A stretch of 64,000 nt of DNA from Micromonospora inyonensis (GCF_900091415.1 NZ_FMHU01000002.1:1054001-1118000); one strand, 5' to 3'; shown: positions 18,065 to 28,295, counted from the first letter of the stretch. Program-made: numbers and translations. The notes: generated from the sequence alone by a model not told the origin.

Positions 18065-21000
18065 TTGAGTGCCCCTGGTGGGGGTGGGGAGGGGGCGTTG
18101 GCGGTGGCTGAGGCTGCGGTTCCTTCCGTGGGTCTCAGTGAGTCGTCGAAGCGGGCGTTGGAGGCGTTCACCGGGATGCGGTTGCACCGGTCGAATCTGC
18201 CGGTGTTGGCGTATGACCTGAACGCGTTGGAGGTGTTGGCGGAGCGGTTGCGGACCGTGTTGGTTCCGGAGCTGGCCCAGGTGATCAAGGTGGTTGGGGC
18301 GGCGGGGGAGGGTGAGGTCTTCGACCGGTTCGTGGCGCAGACGGCTCCGTTCGTGGAGTTGTTGGACGGGGTCGCCGACGTGAAGGTCGGCGTGGCTCAG
18401 GCGATGCGGGGCTTCCTGAACCAGATGGAGCTGACGGATCGTCAGGCGCTGGTCATGTTCATCTTCATGATGACGGAGTTGGCGGTCGCGTTCGCGATGG
18501 CGTTTGTCCTGCCGGTGGAGGCGGCGGCGCACATCGTGAAGACCCGGACGATCATCCAGACGATCCTGCGGTCGTCGATGGTGCGGGCGGCGGCGAGTAG
18601 CACGGCGATCCAGATGTTGTTCATGCCGGGGTCGTCGTTGTTGGCGCAGATCAGCATGCTGGCTGATGGTCTGGTGCCGGGGGTCGACTGGGGGCAGGTC
18701 GGTAAGCAGGCGTTGTACGGGTTGGCGGTGGCGGGTGTGACCACGGCGGCCGGGCCGGCGTTGGGCCGGTTCGCGGGGGTCGTGGGTGGTGGTCTGGCGA
18801 AGTTCGAAGTGTCGGATACCACGCGTGACCTGTTGACCCGTTTGTGGATGGTGCCGGTGTCGGAGGTCGGCCTGGAGGTGGTCGGCGATATCGCCGCCAG
18901 CTACATGGTCGACGGGACCTACGACCCCGGCGGTCTCGGTATGGCCGTGATTTCCGGGGCGTTGTCGGGGACGGGTGAGCTGGGCGCGTCCGGGGCCGGG
19001 GCCGCTGCGCGTCGCGTGGCTGTCGGTCTGGGGTTCAATCCGACCCGGCCCCGGTGGAACATGCCCGCCGGTCCCGGTTTCACCGCCGACGGCAAGCCGG
19101 TCGCGCCGGTGCCGCCGCCCATCCCGGTCACTGCGGACCCGTCCGCCTATCAGCCGGAGGTCGGCGATCCGGCGGGTGCGGGCTCCAGCGGTCAGGCCCC
19201 GGTGCCCGTCCCGCCGGTGCCGGCACCGGCGCTGTCACCACCGGCACCGTCGCTGTCGCCACCGGCACCTGCGGCGCCTGAACCGATGCCAGCGCCGTCG
19301 TGGTCGGCACCGGACCTGCCCGCGCCGTCGTGGTCGACGCCGGACCTGCCGGTTCCGTCGTGGTCTGTGCCGAACTTCTCGGTGCCGACGGTGCCGACGG
19401 TGCCGGTGGTGCCCGTGCCGGAGTGGGTAGCGGTCGCTGGTGCGCCGGTGGTGGAGCAGTGGCAGCGGTTCCAGCGGGAACTGGTGGACCGTTACGGTGG
19501 GTTGTTGGCCGGGACGGGGCAGGCGCGGCAGTTCCTGGCCGGGCTTCCCGTGCCGGTCGAGCAGGTGTTCACCGAGTGGGCCGACGCCCGGCAGAACGAC
19601 CCGGCCGTCCCCGTTTTCCTGTCTCAGGTCGGTCTGCCCGCCACCGCCCTGACCAGTCAGTTCCTGTTCGGTGTCCGGGACCGGGCGGTCGCCCGGATCA
19701 CCGAGACGCTCGCGGGGTCGATCCCGGCGGGCGGGCAGATCCCGGCGGCGGTACGCCCGGAGCAGGTTGTCGCGGCGCTGCCCGGGGAGTTCGACCGGCA
19801 GGCGTTGCGTTCGATCGCGCACCTGGCCGTCGAGCATCACCTCGATCAGTACTTCACCACGGGCGCACCGGCGACCGCCCCTCTGCCCGGCGGAGTCGTC
19901 CTGCCCGGGGGCGTCGTCCTGCCAGGCGGCGTCGTCCCGCCAGGGGGCGTCGTCCCGCCGGGGGTGGCTGGCGTGCCGGGGGGTTCCGGGGCGGCGGCGC
20001 CGCCGTCGGACGCCGTGCGGGCCGCGGTCGAGCGGGAGGTGCGGGCCCACGTGGACCGGAGTCTCGACGCGATCCTCGGCGCCACCCCACTACCCGCCGC
20101 ACCACTGACCGCACCAGTGACCGTGCCGTCGGCGGCGGTGGTCAGGCCCGACGCCGCGCAGGTGAGCGCCGTGGCGGACGTGGTCCGGCAGGCGGTCACC
20201 GACCTGCCGGCCCGTGTCACGGCCGCGGCCATCCCCGACGCCACCGCACCGCACACCACCGCACCGGACACCACCCCTTCCGGCACGGACACCTCGGCAC
20301 ACCGGCGTGCTGACCTGCCGCCGGTGACTCCCGAGCAGCACACCGCAGCAGCGACCAGCCAGGCAGAAGATCAGTTCACCGCCCTGGCCCGCAAGTACGG
20401 CGTCGCCCCGGCCAGCCACGACACCCTCGCCGGTTCCTTCCAACGGGACTGGGCCAACGGATACCACCAGGTACTCGCCCAGGCCACCGGCAACGCCGCG
20501 CCCGCCATCCCCAGCGTGCCGGGCACGTCCGGGGTTCCGGGCACCCTCAGCGCGCCGGGCACTCCGGGCACGGCTGGGACGCCGGCCACGCCGGAGGCGG
20601 CCGGCGCCTCCAGTAGGGTGCCGGGTGGTGTTGCCCCCCGCACCGACGGCACGCCGAACCACGACCACACCAGCGACAGGACGCCGGTCAGTGACATGTC
20701 CGCCTCCGGCGACGACAGCATCTTCAGCCGCGATGGCAGGCCCGACGACACCTTCACGGTCAGTGACCTGTCCTCACTGGACGGGCCGATCAGTCGCGGC
20801 CCGGGCAAGCCCGACAGCGGGGACAGGGATCCGTTCAGTGACGTGTCCTCGTTGGCCGACTCGGTCGATGGTGAGCCGGTCAGGCGCGATTTCTGGGACA
20901 CGAACTCGTTCGGTGACGCCTCTTCGCGGGACGGGTTGATCAGCGGGACCCCGGTCGGGCGCGATGTCGGGGACAGGGCTCCGTTCAGTGACGTGTCCTC

Positions 21001-24000
21001 GTTGGGCGACTCGGTCGGTGGTGACCCGGTCGGACGCGGCGAGCCGGCCAGCACGGCACCGGAGCCGGCGGTCGCGGCGACCGGGCCGGCGGCGTTGCGG
21101 TGGGGTGCTGGGGTGGGCTCGTTCTCGGCTGGTGTGGGCGTGGAGGCCGGGTCGTCGTCGGGTTGGGCGGCTGGGGTGGCGCCGTCGGTGGAGCGGGTTG
21201 ACGGTGGTTGGCGTGTGTCGTATCGCAGCGTGGAGGGTTTGCCTTCGTGGGGCGAGATGACGCGGGTGCATTCCGATCGGTTCACGTGGCAGGGCCCGGA
21301 GCCGCTGCGGTTTGTGCCGACGCCGGGGGAGCAGCGTCCGTTCCGGGTGGAGACGGCGGGGAAGAATGCGGGGGTACGGGTCCACGTCGACCATTGGGTG
21401 CACGGTGAGTCGGGGACGGTGGTGTTCCGTCTCCGGTTGAATCCTGACCCGAACGTGGATCGGGACTCGATCCTGGGCACGTTGCGTGCGGTCGAGCAGT
21501 GGGTGGTGCAGACCAACCAGCGGGTGCGGCCGGAGCGCGGGCCGCAGGCGGTGGCGGTGGTGTTCGACCCGGAGGCTGGGACGGAGGTTCGGCTCAGCTC
21601 CTACGGCAGTGACCTGCGGGACAGTGATGATGTCTGGGTCAGCAGGGACGGCTCGGCGGGTCGGATCGACCAGTTGCACTGGCTTGCGGGTCTTCCGTCC
21701 CGCGCCTACGGGCATGAGTTGAAGCACTTCGCCGGGGTCCCGCACGACGGTTCGCCGGATGATCTGCTCAGGACGTCCAGGAGCGTGGGTGACGACCATC
21801 TGCACGAGCCGGGGTTCACCGGCTGGGAACTCGACCAGATCCGCGCGACGGCCGCTTCGTATGTGGCTCCCACGGTCGCGCCCCGGCCGGCTCGGTCGCC
21901 CGAGTCGGACTCGGGGTCGTCGGAGCAGGTCTCCGATTCGCTGCCGGGCCGGCCGGCGGCGATGGAATGGCACCCCGCGGCCGACGCCGACTCCGACGCA
22001 GGCGGGCAGCTGTCGGACGGCGATGGTTACGCCGTGCCACCGGGATTCCCCGGTTACGAGTCGGGGGTTTCTGACGCGCCGTTGAATCCCGGCGGTGAGC
22101 CACCGACCGGCGCCGGGCGGGTTGTTGTGATGGAGGTGGACGCCGAACCGTGGACGCCGGTGCCACCGCCGGTGACGACTGCCCTGGCCCCGCCCGAGAT
22201 CGTGGCATCCCGGGCGTGGGATGGCTTCTTTCAGCAGGTGCTGGACAGGGCGGGGGGCCAGGTGGCGGAGACGCTCGGTCTGCCGACGGTGGAGGTTGAT
22301 GATGTCCGCCATTATCTGGCCATCGAGCTTGACCGGATCGTCCAGCGTACGGATATCCGGCAGCGTCTGCAGTTGTCCAGTCCTTCCTTGGAGGTGCTGC
22401 GGCAGGCGTTGGATTCCAGGGAGAGGTCTGTGCCCGGCCTGACGCAGATTTTGCCGCACCTGGTCCTGGAGGCGTTCGGGATCAATATCGCGGTGTTCGG
22501 CAGCGAGACCGTCAGGCACGATCAGGGTGCTGGTCCTGCTGGTGCCGGCACCGGTCAGGGGCGCCTGCGCCGGTCTGCGGGCCGGGGACCGGCGGCAGCG
22601 CACGGCGGGCCCGACTCCGGTGAGTTCGGCTCCGAGTCGATGGTCCAGGATTCAGGCGATCGGGCAAGACTCCCAGCTGATGTGGCGGCCGGGTGGACGG
22701 CGGGGGACCCTCCGCAGCTGACCGACGGGTACACCAAAAAGGTCCAGGTCGACCGGTATGGGCATCTGACGATCAGGCTGGGCGGCAAGATGCCGGGTGT
22801 CGGTGTGGTCGCTGCGGGCCGGGAGGCGATGGTCTGGTTCGGCCGCAGGGACGGGTCGTCTGGGGGTGAGCCGGCCGCGTGGATCAAGGTCGGGAGCCTG
22901 GACGACCGGGACGGCGGCCCGTTCTGGCGGTGGCTGGACCCGGCCCCCACCGAGGACGACCTGAACAGGCTGAAGACCTACAAGAGCAAAACCGAGCGTG
23001 CGGGCGAGTGGACGGCGGGGGACCCTCCGCAGCTGACCGGCGGGTACACCAAAGAGGTCCGGGTCGACCGGCTTGGGCATCTGACGATCAGGCTGGGCGG
23101 CAAGATTCCGGGTTTCGGTGTGGTCGCTGCGGGCCGGGAGGCGACGGTCTGGTTCGGCCGCAGGGACGGGTCGTCTGGGGGTGAGCCGGCCGCGTGGATC
23201 AAGGTCGGGAGCCTGAACGACCGGGACGGCGGCCCGTTCTGGCGGTGGCTGGACCCGGCCCCCACCGAGGACGACCTGAACAGGCTGAAGACCTACAAGA
23301 GCAAGACCGAGCGTGCGGCCGGGTGGACGGCGGGGAGCCCGCCGCAGCTGACCGGCGGGTACACCAAAGAGGTCCAGGTCAACCAGCGAGGGCGGCTGGC
23401 GATCAGGCTGGGCGGCAAGATTCCGGGTGTCGGTGTGGTCGCTGCGGGCCGGGAGGCGACGGTCTGGTTCGGCCGCCGCCGCACGGACGGGTCGCCTGAG
23501 GGTGAGCCGGCCGCGTGGATCAAGGTCGGGAGCCTGAACGACCGGGACGGCGGCCCGTTCTGGCGGTGGCTGGACCCGGCCCCCACCGAGGACGACCTGA
23601 TCGCGGTGTTCGGCAGCGAGACCGTCAGGCACGATCAGGGTGCTGGTCCTGCTCGTGCCGGCACCGGTCAGGGGCGCCTGCGCCGGTCTGCGGGCCGGGG
23701 ACCGGCGGCAGCGCACGGCGGGCCCGACTCCGGTGAGTTCGGCTCCGAGTCGATGGTCCAGGATTCAGGCGATCGGGCAAGACTCCCAGCTGATGTGGCG
23801 GCCGGGTGGACGGCGGGGGACCCTCCGCAGCTGACCGACGGGTACACCAAAAAGGTCCAGGTCGACCGGTATGGGCATCTGACGATCAGGCTGGGCGGCA
23901 AGATGCCGGGTGTCGGTGTGGTCGCTGCGGGCCGGGAGGCGATGGTCTGGTTCGGCCGCAGGGACGGGTCGTCTGGGGGTGAGCCGGCCGCGTGGATCAA

Positions 24001-27000
24001 GGTCGGGAGCCTGAACGACCGGGACGGCGGCCCGTTCTGGCGGTGGCTGGACCCGGCCCCCACCGAGGACGACCTGAACAGGCTGAAGACCTACAAGAGC
24101 AAAACCGAGCGTGCGGGCGAGTGGACGGCGGGGGACCCTCCGCAGCTGACCGGCGGGTACACCAAAGAGGTCCGGGTCGACCGGCTTGGGCAGCTGACGA
24201 TCAGGCTGGGCGGCAAGATGCCGGGTGTCGGTGCGGTCGCTGCGGGCCGGGAGGCGATGGTCTGGTTCGGCCGCAGGGACGGGTCGTCTGGGGGTGAGCC
24301 GGCCGCGTGGATCAAGGTCGGGAGCCTGAACGACCGGGACGGCGGCCCGTTCTGGCGGTGGCTGGACCCGGCCCCCACCGAGGACGACCTGAACAGGCTG
24401 AAGAACTACGAGAGCAAGACCGAGCGTGCGGCCGGGTGGACGGCGGGGAGCCCGCCGCAGCTGACCGGCGGGTACACCAAAGAGGTCCAGGTCGACCGGT
24501 ATGGGCGGCTGGCGATGAGGCTGGGCGGCAAGACGGCGGGTGTCGGTGTGGTCGCTGCGGGCCGGGAGGCGACGGTCTGGTTCGGCCGCCGCCGCACGGA
24601 CGGGTCGCCTGAGGGTGAGCCGGCCGCGTGGATCAAGGTCGGGAGCCTGAACGACCGGGACGGCGGCCCGTTCTGGCGGTGGCTGGACCCGGCCCCCACC
24701 GAGGACGACCTGAACAGGCTGAAGAACTACGAGAGCACGACCGAGCGTGCGGCCGGGTGGACGGCGGGGGGCCCGCCGCTGCTGACCGGTGGGTCCAGCG
24801 ACAATGCCGCCGCGGTGATACCCGCGTCAACCGGATCCGTGGGCATGGCATACCAGGCGGTGCGGGACGACGCGGTACCTGTCCCCGGATCCCACACAGA
24901 CGACCCGATCCCACCGGTTGACGGGTCGTGGGCCCGTCCGGCGGTCGGGAATCCGGCGCAGGGCCAGCAGCGGCCAGGGGTGGCGAGCGCGCAGGTCGAC
25001 CGGGGGCAACCGGCAGTGCGGACTCCGATGGCCGCCCCCGCGCCGCAGCCGCTGGAGGGTTGGCCGCAGGCGGCCGGGCAGGCTGGCGCTACGCAGAGAC
25101 CAGCCGACGCGTTCTGGGATGTGGTGGTGGACAGGCCGTCGTTGGTGTCTGTCCAGCGGCCGGCCGTCGCGTCGGTGGCCGGCCCGGATCCGATGTTGCC
25201 GGTGCCGGGTGACGGGTACTGCATGCTGTACGCCTTCATCGCCACCGATCCGATCGGGGTCCGTGACGTGCTGCACCCGCACCTGCCCGTGGACCTGGCC
25301 CAGTTCCTGTCCGATCCCGGCCGGGTGCGTACCAGCGTGGTGGGGCTGGTCGGCTCGGAGGTACCCCGCGAGTCTGCGCTGACGCGGGTGAGCGCGCTGT
25401 TGCAGGCCCACGTCCGGGGGTACCTGGACAGCAACGCCGGGCGGTTGCCCGCCGATGTGACCAGGCAGCGGATCAACTTCCGCGAAGAGCGTGTGCGGCA
25501 GGTGGCGGCCCTGGACGACCAGCAGGTGCTGAATTGGCTGCGTTACCTTGACAGCCCTTACGTCACCGAAGCCGGGATGCTGCCTACGGCCGTGATCGAG
25601 CACCGGTACCAGGCGGTGCGTGCCGCGGCGATGCTGTCCGGCGGGCCGCTGGATCTCGGCGAGCCGACGGACGCGCCGCAGCGGCAACTGGACTTCCTCA
25701 CGCAGCACGGCCAAGGCTTCCCGGTGGACGTCCTGGAACCGGGCACGGCCCGTGACTATCTGGTCGTCGTGTTGAGCCAGTCCGACCGTCAGCTCGAACC
25801 CGACGAGCTCGCCGTGGTCCGAGCAGTGGTGGACAACTGGAAACAGCAGTGGAGCGCCCCGGCCGGGGAGTTTCTAGGCCCCCTGCTGGCCCACGCCACC
25901 GGCCGCCGGGTCACCATCTGGCGGGAATCCGGGTGGGGGGCGCAACCGACGATGAGCGACGAGTACGGTCCGGCCGCCGGCCGGCCGGCCGACCTGTACC
26001 ACGTCGCGGCCGACCCGAACAACCCGACCATCGTCAACCACTACAACGCGGCCGCGGTCAATGACGGTCGACAGGGCGCCGGGGCTTCCCCCGCGACGTC
26101 CGCGCCGGTCGACACCCAGCCGTGGCAGGTGCAGGTCGGTCAGGGGCCGCCGGCAGCGCGGACCTCGTCGCCTCCCCGGCTGACGGCCACTATCAGGTCG
26201 CGGCCCGACCCCGACCAACCGAACCCGGAACCACGCACCACACCACTGCAGCGGCGTCACCTCGACAAGGTACGGACCGAGATCATCTGGGCCACGCCCG
26301 CGGAAGTGTCGGCCGAACGAGACCTCGTGCTGTTGCGAGAGATCACAGACAGCGTCCAACCAGTCCCGGGAATGGACGACGCCTTTCCCTGGCGCGACTC
26401 TGACGACCCGCGCGGACGGGTCTATGCGCCCTTCGCCGACGAGAACGGCCAGGTACACCCCGTCGTCCGTGCCAACGCCGACCGCATCACCGCCAGCATG
26501 GACTCGGACAAACAGTTCCTGAGGGACATCGCCAGAAACCCGGACGATCCCCGGCTACCCGACGTACCGGACGAGGAGTTGGAGCGCCTGTGGCCCCTGC
26601 TCGAGCAGATGGTCGCAGCGGAGATCCGCCGACTGGTCCTCGGCGAATCATTGGAAAACCCACGAGTCGAAGTCCTCCGCATGACCGCAGACCTTCTGGA
26701 GCCTCACGAACGCGGACCCGACGTACTCGAAGGCAAGTTCGGATTGACCCTGGGCGCCCTCCCGCAACGATTCCTTATGGAATTGCTCGGCGTGTACCCC
26801 GGCGCCGTACTCGAAAATGCGCGACAAATGTCGACCTGGGAACGAGACTACCGGCTGTACCCATCCTATTCGATTAGCCTCGAAACCTCCCGCCCTTCCT
26901 ACGGAGGTCATGGTCGTCGGTCTCGCGGTCGGCGACTTGTGGCTCCACGACGAGTCAAGCGCACCATCTCCATGAGCGCCGAAGGCTTCGCAAACTCCAT

Positions 27001-27286
27001 TGTTTTCGCCAACACCGCACTCAAACCCCACGCCAGGGAACCCGACATCTACCGCACCAACTCGGTGTACCTGCAATTCACCGCCAGGATCCCCGACAAC
27101 AACAACAGAATCCGCCGACAAGAAATCATGGTGCTCTTCGGTCTGAACAACCTATTCGACCCCACTATCAACCCCCATCGCATCGTCATCGCCGACTACG
27201 GCCCTCGCTACTACGACGAGGAAGAGAATTTCCCATCCATCAAACCCATCAAACAAGAACCCGACACCACGTCCCCACCGACCTGA
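18065..27286 (+). CDS. Giant multidomain protein: WXG100-like N-terminal region, metzincin-type motif, ~105-aa repeats, OTU-like cysteine protease
   Basis: The protein has 3073 residues from TTG 18065; a GTG near 18104 is an alternative start. Residues ~15-330 form an alpha-helical, hydrophobic region like the CpnT/WXG100_2 N-terminus, nearly identical to the first giant gene. Pro-rich spacers follow. Around residue 1217 the motif HELKHFAGVPH matches HExxHxxGxxH of metzincin zinc proteases. Residues ~1540-2235 are six ~105-residue repeats. Residues ~2375-2670 read as an OTU-type cysteine protease: DGYC (Asp2383, Cys2386) and, ~270 residues later, VNHYNA (His2659). The C-terminal ~350 residues are unrecognised, and the DNA there is less GC-rich. 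It is plausibly an exported polymorphic toxin or effector with two proteolytic domains (inference). No T7SS gene or immunity gene is visible beside it. Confidence 0.85.
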   Translation: MSAPGGGGEGALAVAEAAVPSVGLSESSKRALEAFTGMRLHRSNLPVLAYDLNALEVLAERLRTVLVPELAQVIKVVGAAGEGEVFDRFVAQTAPFVELLDGVADVKVGVAQAMRGFLNQMELTDRQALVMFIFMMTELAVAFAMAFVLPVEAAAHIVKTRTIIQTILRSSMVRAAASSTAIQMLFMPGSSLLAQISMLADGLVPGVDWGQVGKQALYGLAVAGVTTAAGPALGRFAGVVGGGLAKFEVSDTTRDLLTRLWMVPVSEVGLEVVGDIAASYMVDGTYDPGGLGMAVISGALSGTGELGASGAGAAARRVAVGLGFNPTRPRWNMPAGPGFTADGKPVAPVPPPIPVTADPSAYQPEVGDPAGAGSSGQAPVPVPPVPAPALSPPAPSLSPPAPAAPEPMPAPSWSAPDLPAPSWSTPDLPVPSWSVPNFSVPTVPTVPVVPVPEWVAVAGAPVVEQWQRFQRELVDRYGGLLAGTGQARQFLAGLPVPVEQVFTEWADARQNDPAVPVFLSQVGLPATALTSQFLFGVRDRAVARITETLAGSIPAGGQIPAAVRPEQVVAALPGEFDRQALRSIAHLAVEHHLDQYFTTGAPATAPLPGGVVLPGGVVLPGGVVPPGGVVPPGVAGVPGGSGAAAPPSDAVRAAVEREVRAHVDRSLDAILGATPLPAAPLTAPVTVPSAAVVRPDAAQVSAVADVVRQAVTDLPARVTAAAIPDATAPHTTAPDTTPSGTDTSAHRRADLPPVTPEQHTAAATSQAEDQFTALARKYGVAPASHDTLAGSFQRDWANGYHQVLAQATGNAAPAIPSVPGTSGVPGTLSAPGTPGTAGTPATPEAAGASSRVPGGVAPRTDGTPNHDHTSDRTPVSDMSASGDDSIFSRDGRPDDTFTVSDLSSLDGPISRGPGKPDSGDRDPFSDVSSLADSVDGEPVRRDFWDTNSFGDASSRDGLISGTPVGRDVGDRAPFSDVSSLGDSVGGDPVGRGEPASTAPEPAVAATGPAALRWGAGVGSFSAGVGVEAGSSSGWAAGVAPSVERVDGGWRVSYRSVEGLPSWGEMTRVHSDRFTWQGPEPLRFVPTPGEQRPFRVETAGKNAGVRVHVDHWVHGESGTVVFRLRLNPDPNVDRDSILGTLRAVEQWVVQTNQRVRPERGPQAVAVVFDPEAGTEVRLSSYGSDLRDSDDVWVSRDGSAGRIDQLHWLAGLPSRAYGHELKHFAGVPHDGSPDDLLRTSRSVGDDHLHEPGFTGWELDQIRATAASYVAPTVAPRPARSPESDSGSSEQVSDSLPGRPAAMEWHPAADADSDAGGQLSDGDGYAVPPGFPGYESGVSDAPLNPGGEPPTGAGRVVVMEVDAEPWTPVPPPVTTALAPPEIVASRAWDGFFQQVLDRAGGQVAETLGLPTVEVDDVRHYLAIELDRIVQRTDIRQRLQLSSPSLEVLRQALDSRERSVPGLTQILPHLVLEAFGINIAVFGSETVRHDQGAGPAGAGTGQGRLRRSAGRGPAAAHGGPDSGEFGSESMVQDSGDRARLPADVAAGWTAGDPPQLTDGYTKKVQVDRYGHLTIRLGGKMPGVGVVAAGREAMVWFGRRDGSSGGEPAAWIKVGSLDDRDGGPFWRWLDPAPTEDDLNRLKTYKSKTERAGEWTAGDPPQLTGGYTKEVRVDRLGHLTIRLGGKIPGFGVVAAGREATVWFGRRDGSSGGEPAAWIKVGSLNDRDGGPFWRWLDPAPTEDDLNRLKTYKSKTERAAGWTAGSPPQLTGGYTKEVQVNQRGRLAIRLGGKIPGVGVVAAGREATVWFGRRRTDGSPEGEPAAWIKVGSLNDRDGGPFWRWLDPAPTEDDLIAVFGSETVRHDQGAGPARAGTGQGRLRRSAGRGPAAAHGGPDSGEFGSESMVQDSGDRARLPADVAAGWTAGDPPQLTDGYTKKVQVDRYGHLTIRLGGKMPGVGVVAAGREAMVWFGRRDGSSGGEPAAWIKVGSLNDRDGGPFWRWLDPAPTEDDLNRLKTYKSKTERAGEWTAGDPPQLTGGYTKEVRVDRLGQLTIRLGGKMPGVGAVAAGREAMVWFGRRDGSSGGEPAAWIKVGSLNDRDGGPFWRWLDPAPTEDDLNRLKNYESKTERAAGWTAGSPPQLTGGYTKEVQVDRYGRLAMRLGGKTAGVGVVAAGREATVWFGRRRTDGSPEGEPAAWIKVGSLNDRDGGPFWRWLDPAPTEDDLNRLKNYESTTERAAGWTAGGPPLLTGGSSDNAAAVIPASTGSVGMAYQAVRDDAVPVPGSHTDDPIPPVDGSWARPAVGNPAQGQQRPGVASAQVDRGQPAVRTPMAAPAPQPLEGWPQAAGQAGATQRPADAFWDVVVDRPSLVSVQRPAVASVAGPDPMLPVPGDGYCMLYAFIATDPIGVRDVLHPHLPVDLAQFLSDPGRVRTSVVGLVGSEVPRESALTRVSALLQAHVRGYLDSNAGRLPADVTRQRINFREERVRQVAALDDQQVLNWLRYLDSPYVTEAGMLPTAVIEHRYQAVRAAAMLSGGPLDLGEPTDAPQRQLDFLTQHGQGFPVDVLEPGTARDYLVVVLSQSDRQLEPDELAVVRAVVDNWKQQWSAPAGEFLGPLLAHATGRRVTIWRESGWGAQPTMSDEYGPAAGRPADLYHVAADPNNPTIVNHYNAAAVNDGRQGAGASPATSAPVDTQPWQVQVGQGPPAARTSSPPRLTATIRSRPDPDQPNPEPRTTPLQRRHLDKVRTEIIWATPAEVSAERDLVLLREITDSVQPVPGMDDAFPWRDSDDPRGRVYAPFADENGQVHPVVRANADRITASMDSDKQFLRDIARNPDDPRLPDVPDEELERLWPLLEQMVAAEIRRLVLGESLENPRVEVLRMTADLLEPHERGPDVLEGKFGLTLGALPQRFLMELLGVYPGAVLENARQMSTWERDYRLYPSYSISLETSRPSYGGHGRRSRGRRLVAPRRVKRTISMSAEGFANSIVFANTALKPHAREPDIYRTNSVYLQFTARIPDNNNRIRRQEIMVLFGLNNLFDPTINPHRIVIADYGPRYYDEEENFPSIKPIKQEPDTTSPPT
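22684..24750 (+). repeat. Six ~105-residue repeats inside the second giant gene, with a 1113-bp tandem duplication
   Basis: Each unit starts GWTAGDPPQLTGGYTKEV, continues through IRLGGK, VVAAGREATVWFGRR and EPAAWIKVGSLNDRDGG, and ends near EDDLNRLKTYKSKTERA. A further partial unit follows at ~24757. Three units plus their preceding spacer (IAVFGSETVRHDQGAG to EDDL) occur twice in direct orientation, 22487-23599 and 23600-24712, exactly 1113 bp (371 codons) apart. This is an in-frame duplication that doubled the array from three to six. No family was recognised; the beta-rich pattern suggests small ligand- or wall-binding modules (inference). Confidence 0.85.
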
Positions 27287-27503
27287 CCGCTGTACCGTGC
27301 CAAAACTCGTTTAGTGGCTTTGGCCTGGCATTTTGAAGATCATTTCAGCCTCGATTCGTCAGAGGGTTTTGATCCCTCGTCGTCCGTTTTAGCTTGACCG
27401 TTTTGTCTCATGCGATGGGGGGCGGGGTCGGCGCGTGTCGCTGCGTGGGCGCCGGGTCTCCGGGTCCGGGTGATCTCTCTGCTGGTAGGGCCGGGGTGGC
27501 GGG
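27287..27503. other. Intergenic stretch after the second giant gene
   Basis: The first ~110 bases are AT-richer than the surroundings and contain no gene and no strong inverted-repeat terminator. The rest leads into the 3' side of an IS1380 remnant on the minus strand. Nothing else is supported. Confidence 0.5.
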
Positions 27504-27953
27504 TCAGGTCGGCGGGGGTATCAGGCCAAGGCGGTGCCAGCAGAGTAGGAACGCCTCAGCCCAGGGCCAGGTGTCGGGGATGGACAGGATCTTCCGGCGG
27601 GAGGGGCTGGTCAGCTTGGCGGGTAGGTGCAGCAGCCGGTAGCGCAGGGTGCGGGGTTCGGCGTCGGCGAGGTCGGGCTGGTCGTGCAGGCCGAGCAGTC
27701 GGGTCCAGGCGGCCATATCGGCGGCGATGTTCGCGGCCAGGACCCAGCCGCGGTTGACGGTCTAGGTTTTCGAGGGCAGGTTTCGCAGGCCCATGGCCTT
27801 GTTGGTGCGTACCCGATCTTCCACTCCTGCGTGCGAACGGTGCAGCACGTCGAGCCATTGCGGCTGGTGGGAGCCGGCCACGCCGTGGATGCGGCGGATG
27901 TTGGTGGCGACGATCGAGTACCGCCAGCCGGTACGTTTCTCCAGGGCGGTTAG
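27504..27953 (-). pseudogene. IS1380-family transposase, C-terminal remnant
   Basis: On the minus strand the frame runs ALEKRTGWRYSIVATNIRRI, then HAGVEDRVRTNKAMGLRNLPSKT, an in-frame TAG, then LAANIAADMAAWTRLLGL and ALxYRLLHLPAKL-type sequence ending at 27504. These are the last ~150 residues of IS1380 transposases, including the RxxKxxGLxNLPS and RLLHLP landmarks. The N-terminal two thirds are missing. It is not the missing end of the copy at 14623, because the point of truncation and the spelling differ. Confidence 0.7.
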
Positions 27954-28295
27954 CTAACCCTGTTTTCCGCGAGTCCCGAGTTTCCGCAGGTCATCGGCTT
28001 GTGAGATCGGGTTCAGCAGTGATGGCGGCGGCATCAGTTGGCCTGTTGCGACGGCGGTCGCGGCCTGATCCGGGCGCTCCGCCGTCGCCGCGGCGGGCAT
28101 GGCGGGCACGACGGTTGTGTTGGCCTTGGGCTGATGAGGCGGTGAAGCAGCGTCGGCGGGCAGCGGCGGTGATCGTGCGGGATAGCCGGTGAGCCGCGAC
28201 GCCTACCTCGATCTGGCCCTGATGCTTGGCGATCCGTTGGGTAGCGCGGGTCAGGTCAGCCCCCAGGGCTCTCGCAAGGTCGAGGTATGCCCGTT
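27954..28295. other. Gene-poor stretch between IS remnants
   Basis: No reading frame here shows recognisable protein structure. A minus-strand stretch around 28190-28290 reads AYLDLARALGADLTRATQRI and may be a scrap of a coding region, but it could not be assigned. Confidence 0.35.

Noticed and set aside
17850..18111. Immunity or chaperone gene for the second giant protein
   Set aside because: The small overlapping ORFs have 20-31 codons, conflict with one another in frame and show no family features.
14623..27953. IS1380 fragments at 14623-15795 and 27504-27953 as two halves of one split element
   Set aside because: They lie in opposite orientation with 12 kb and a giant gene between; the first ends and the second begins at points that leave a gap, and no matching junction sequence is visible.
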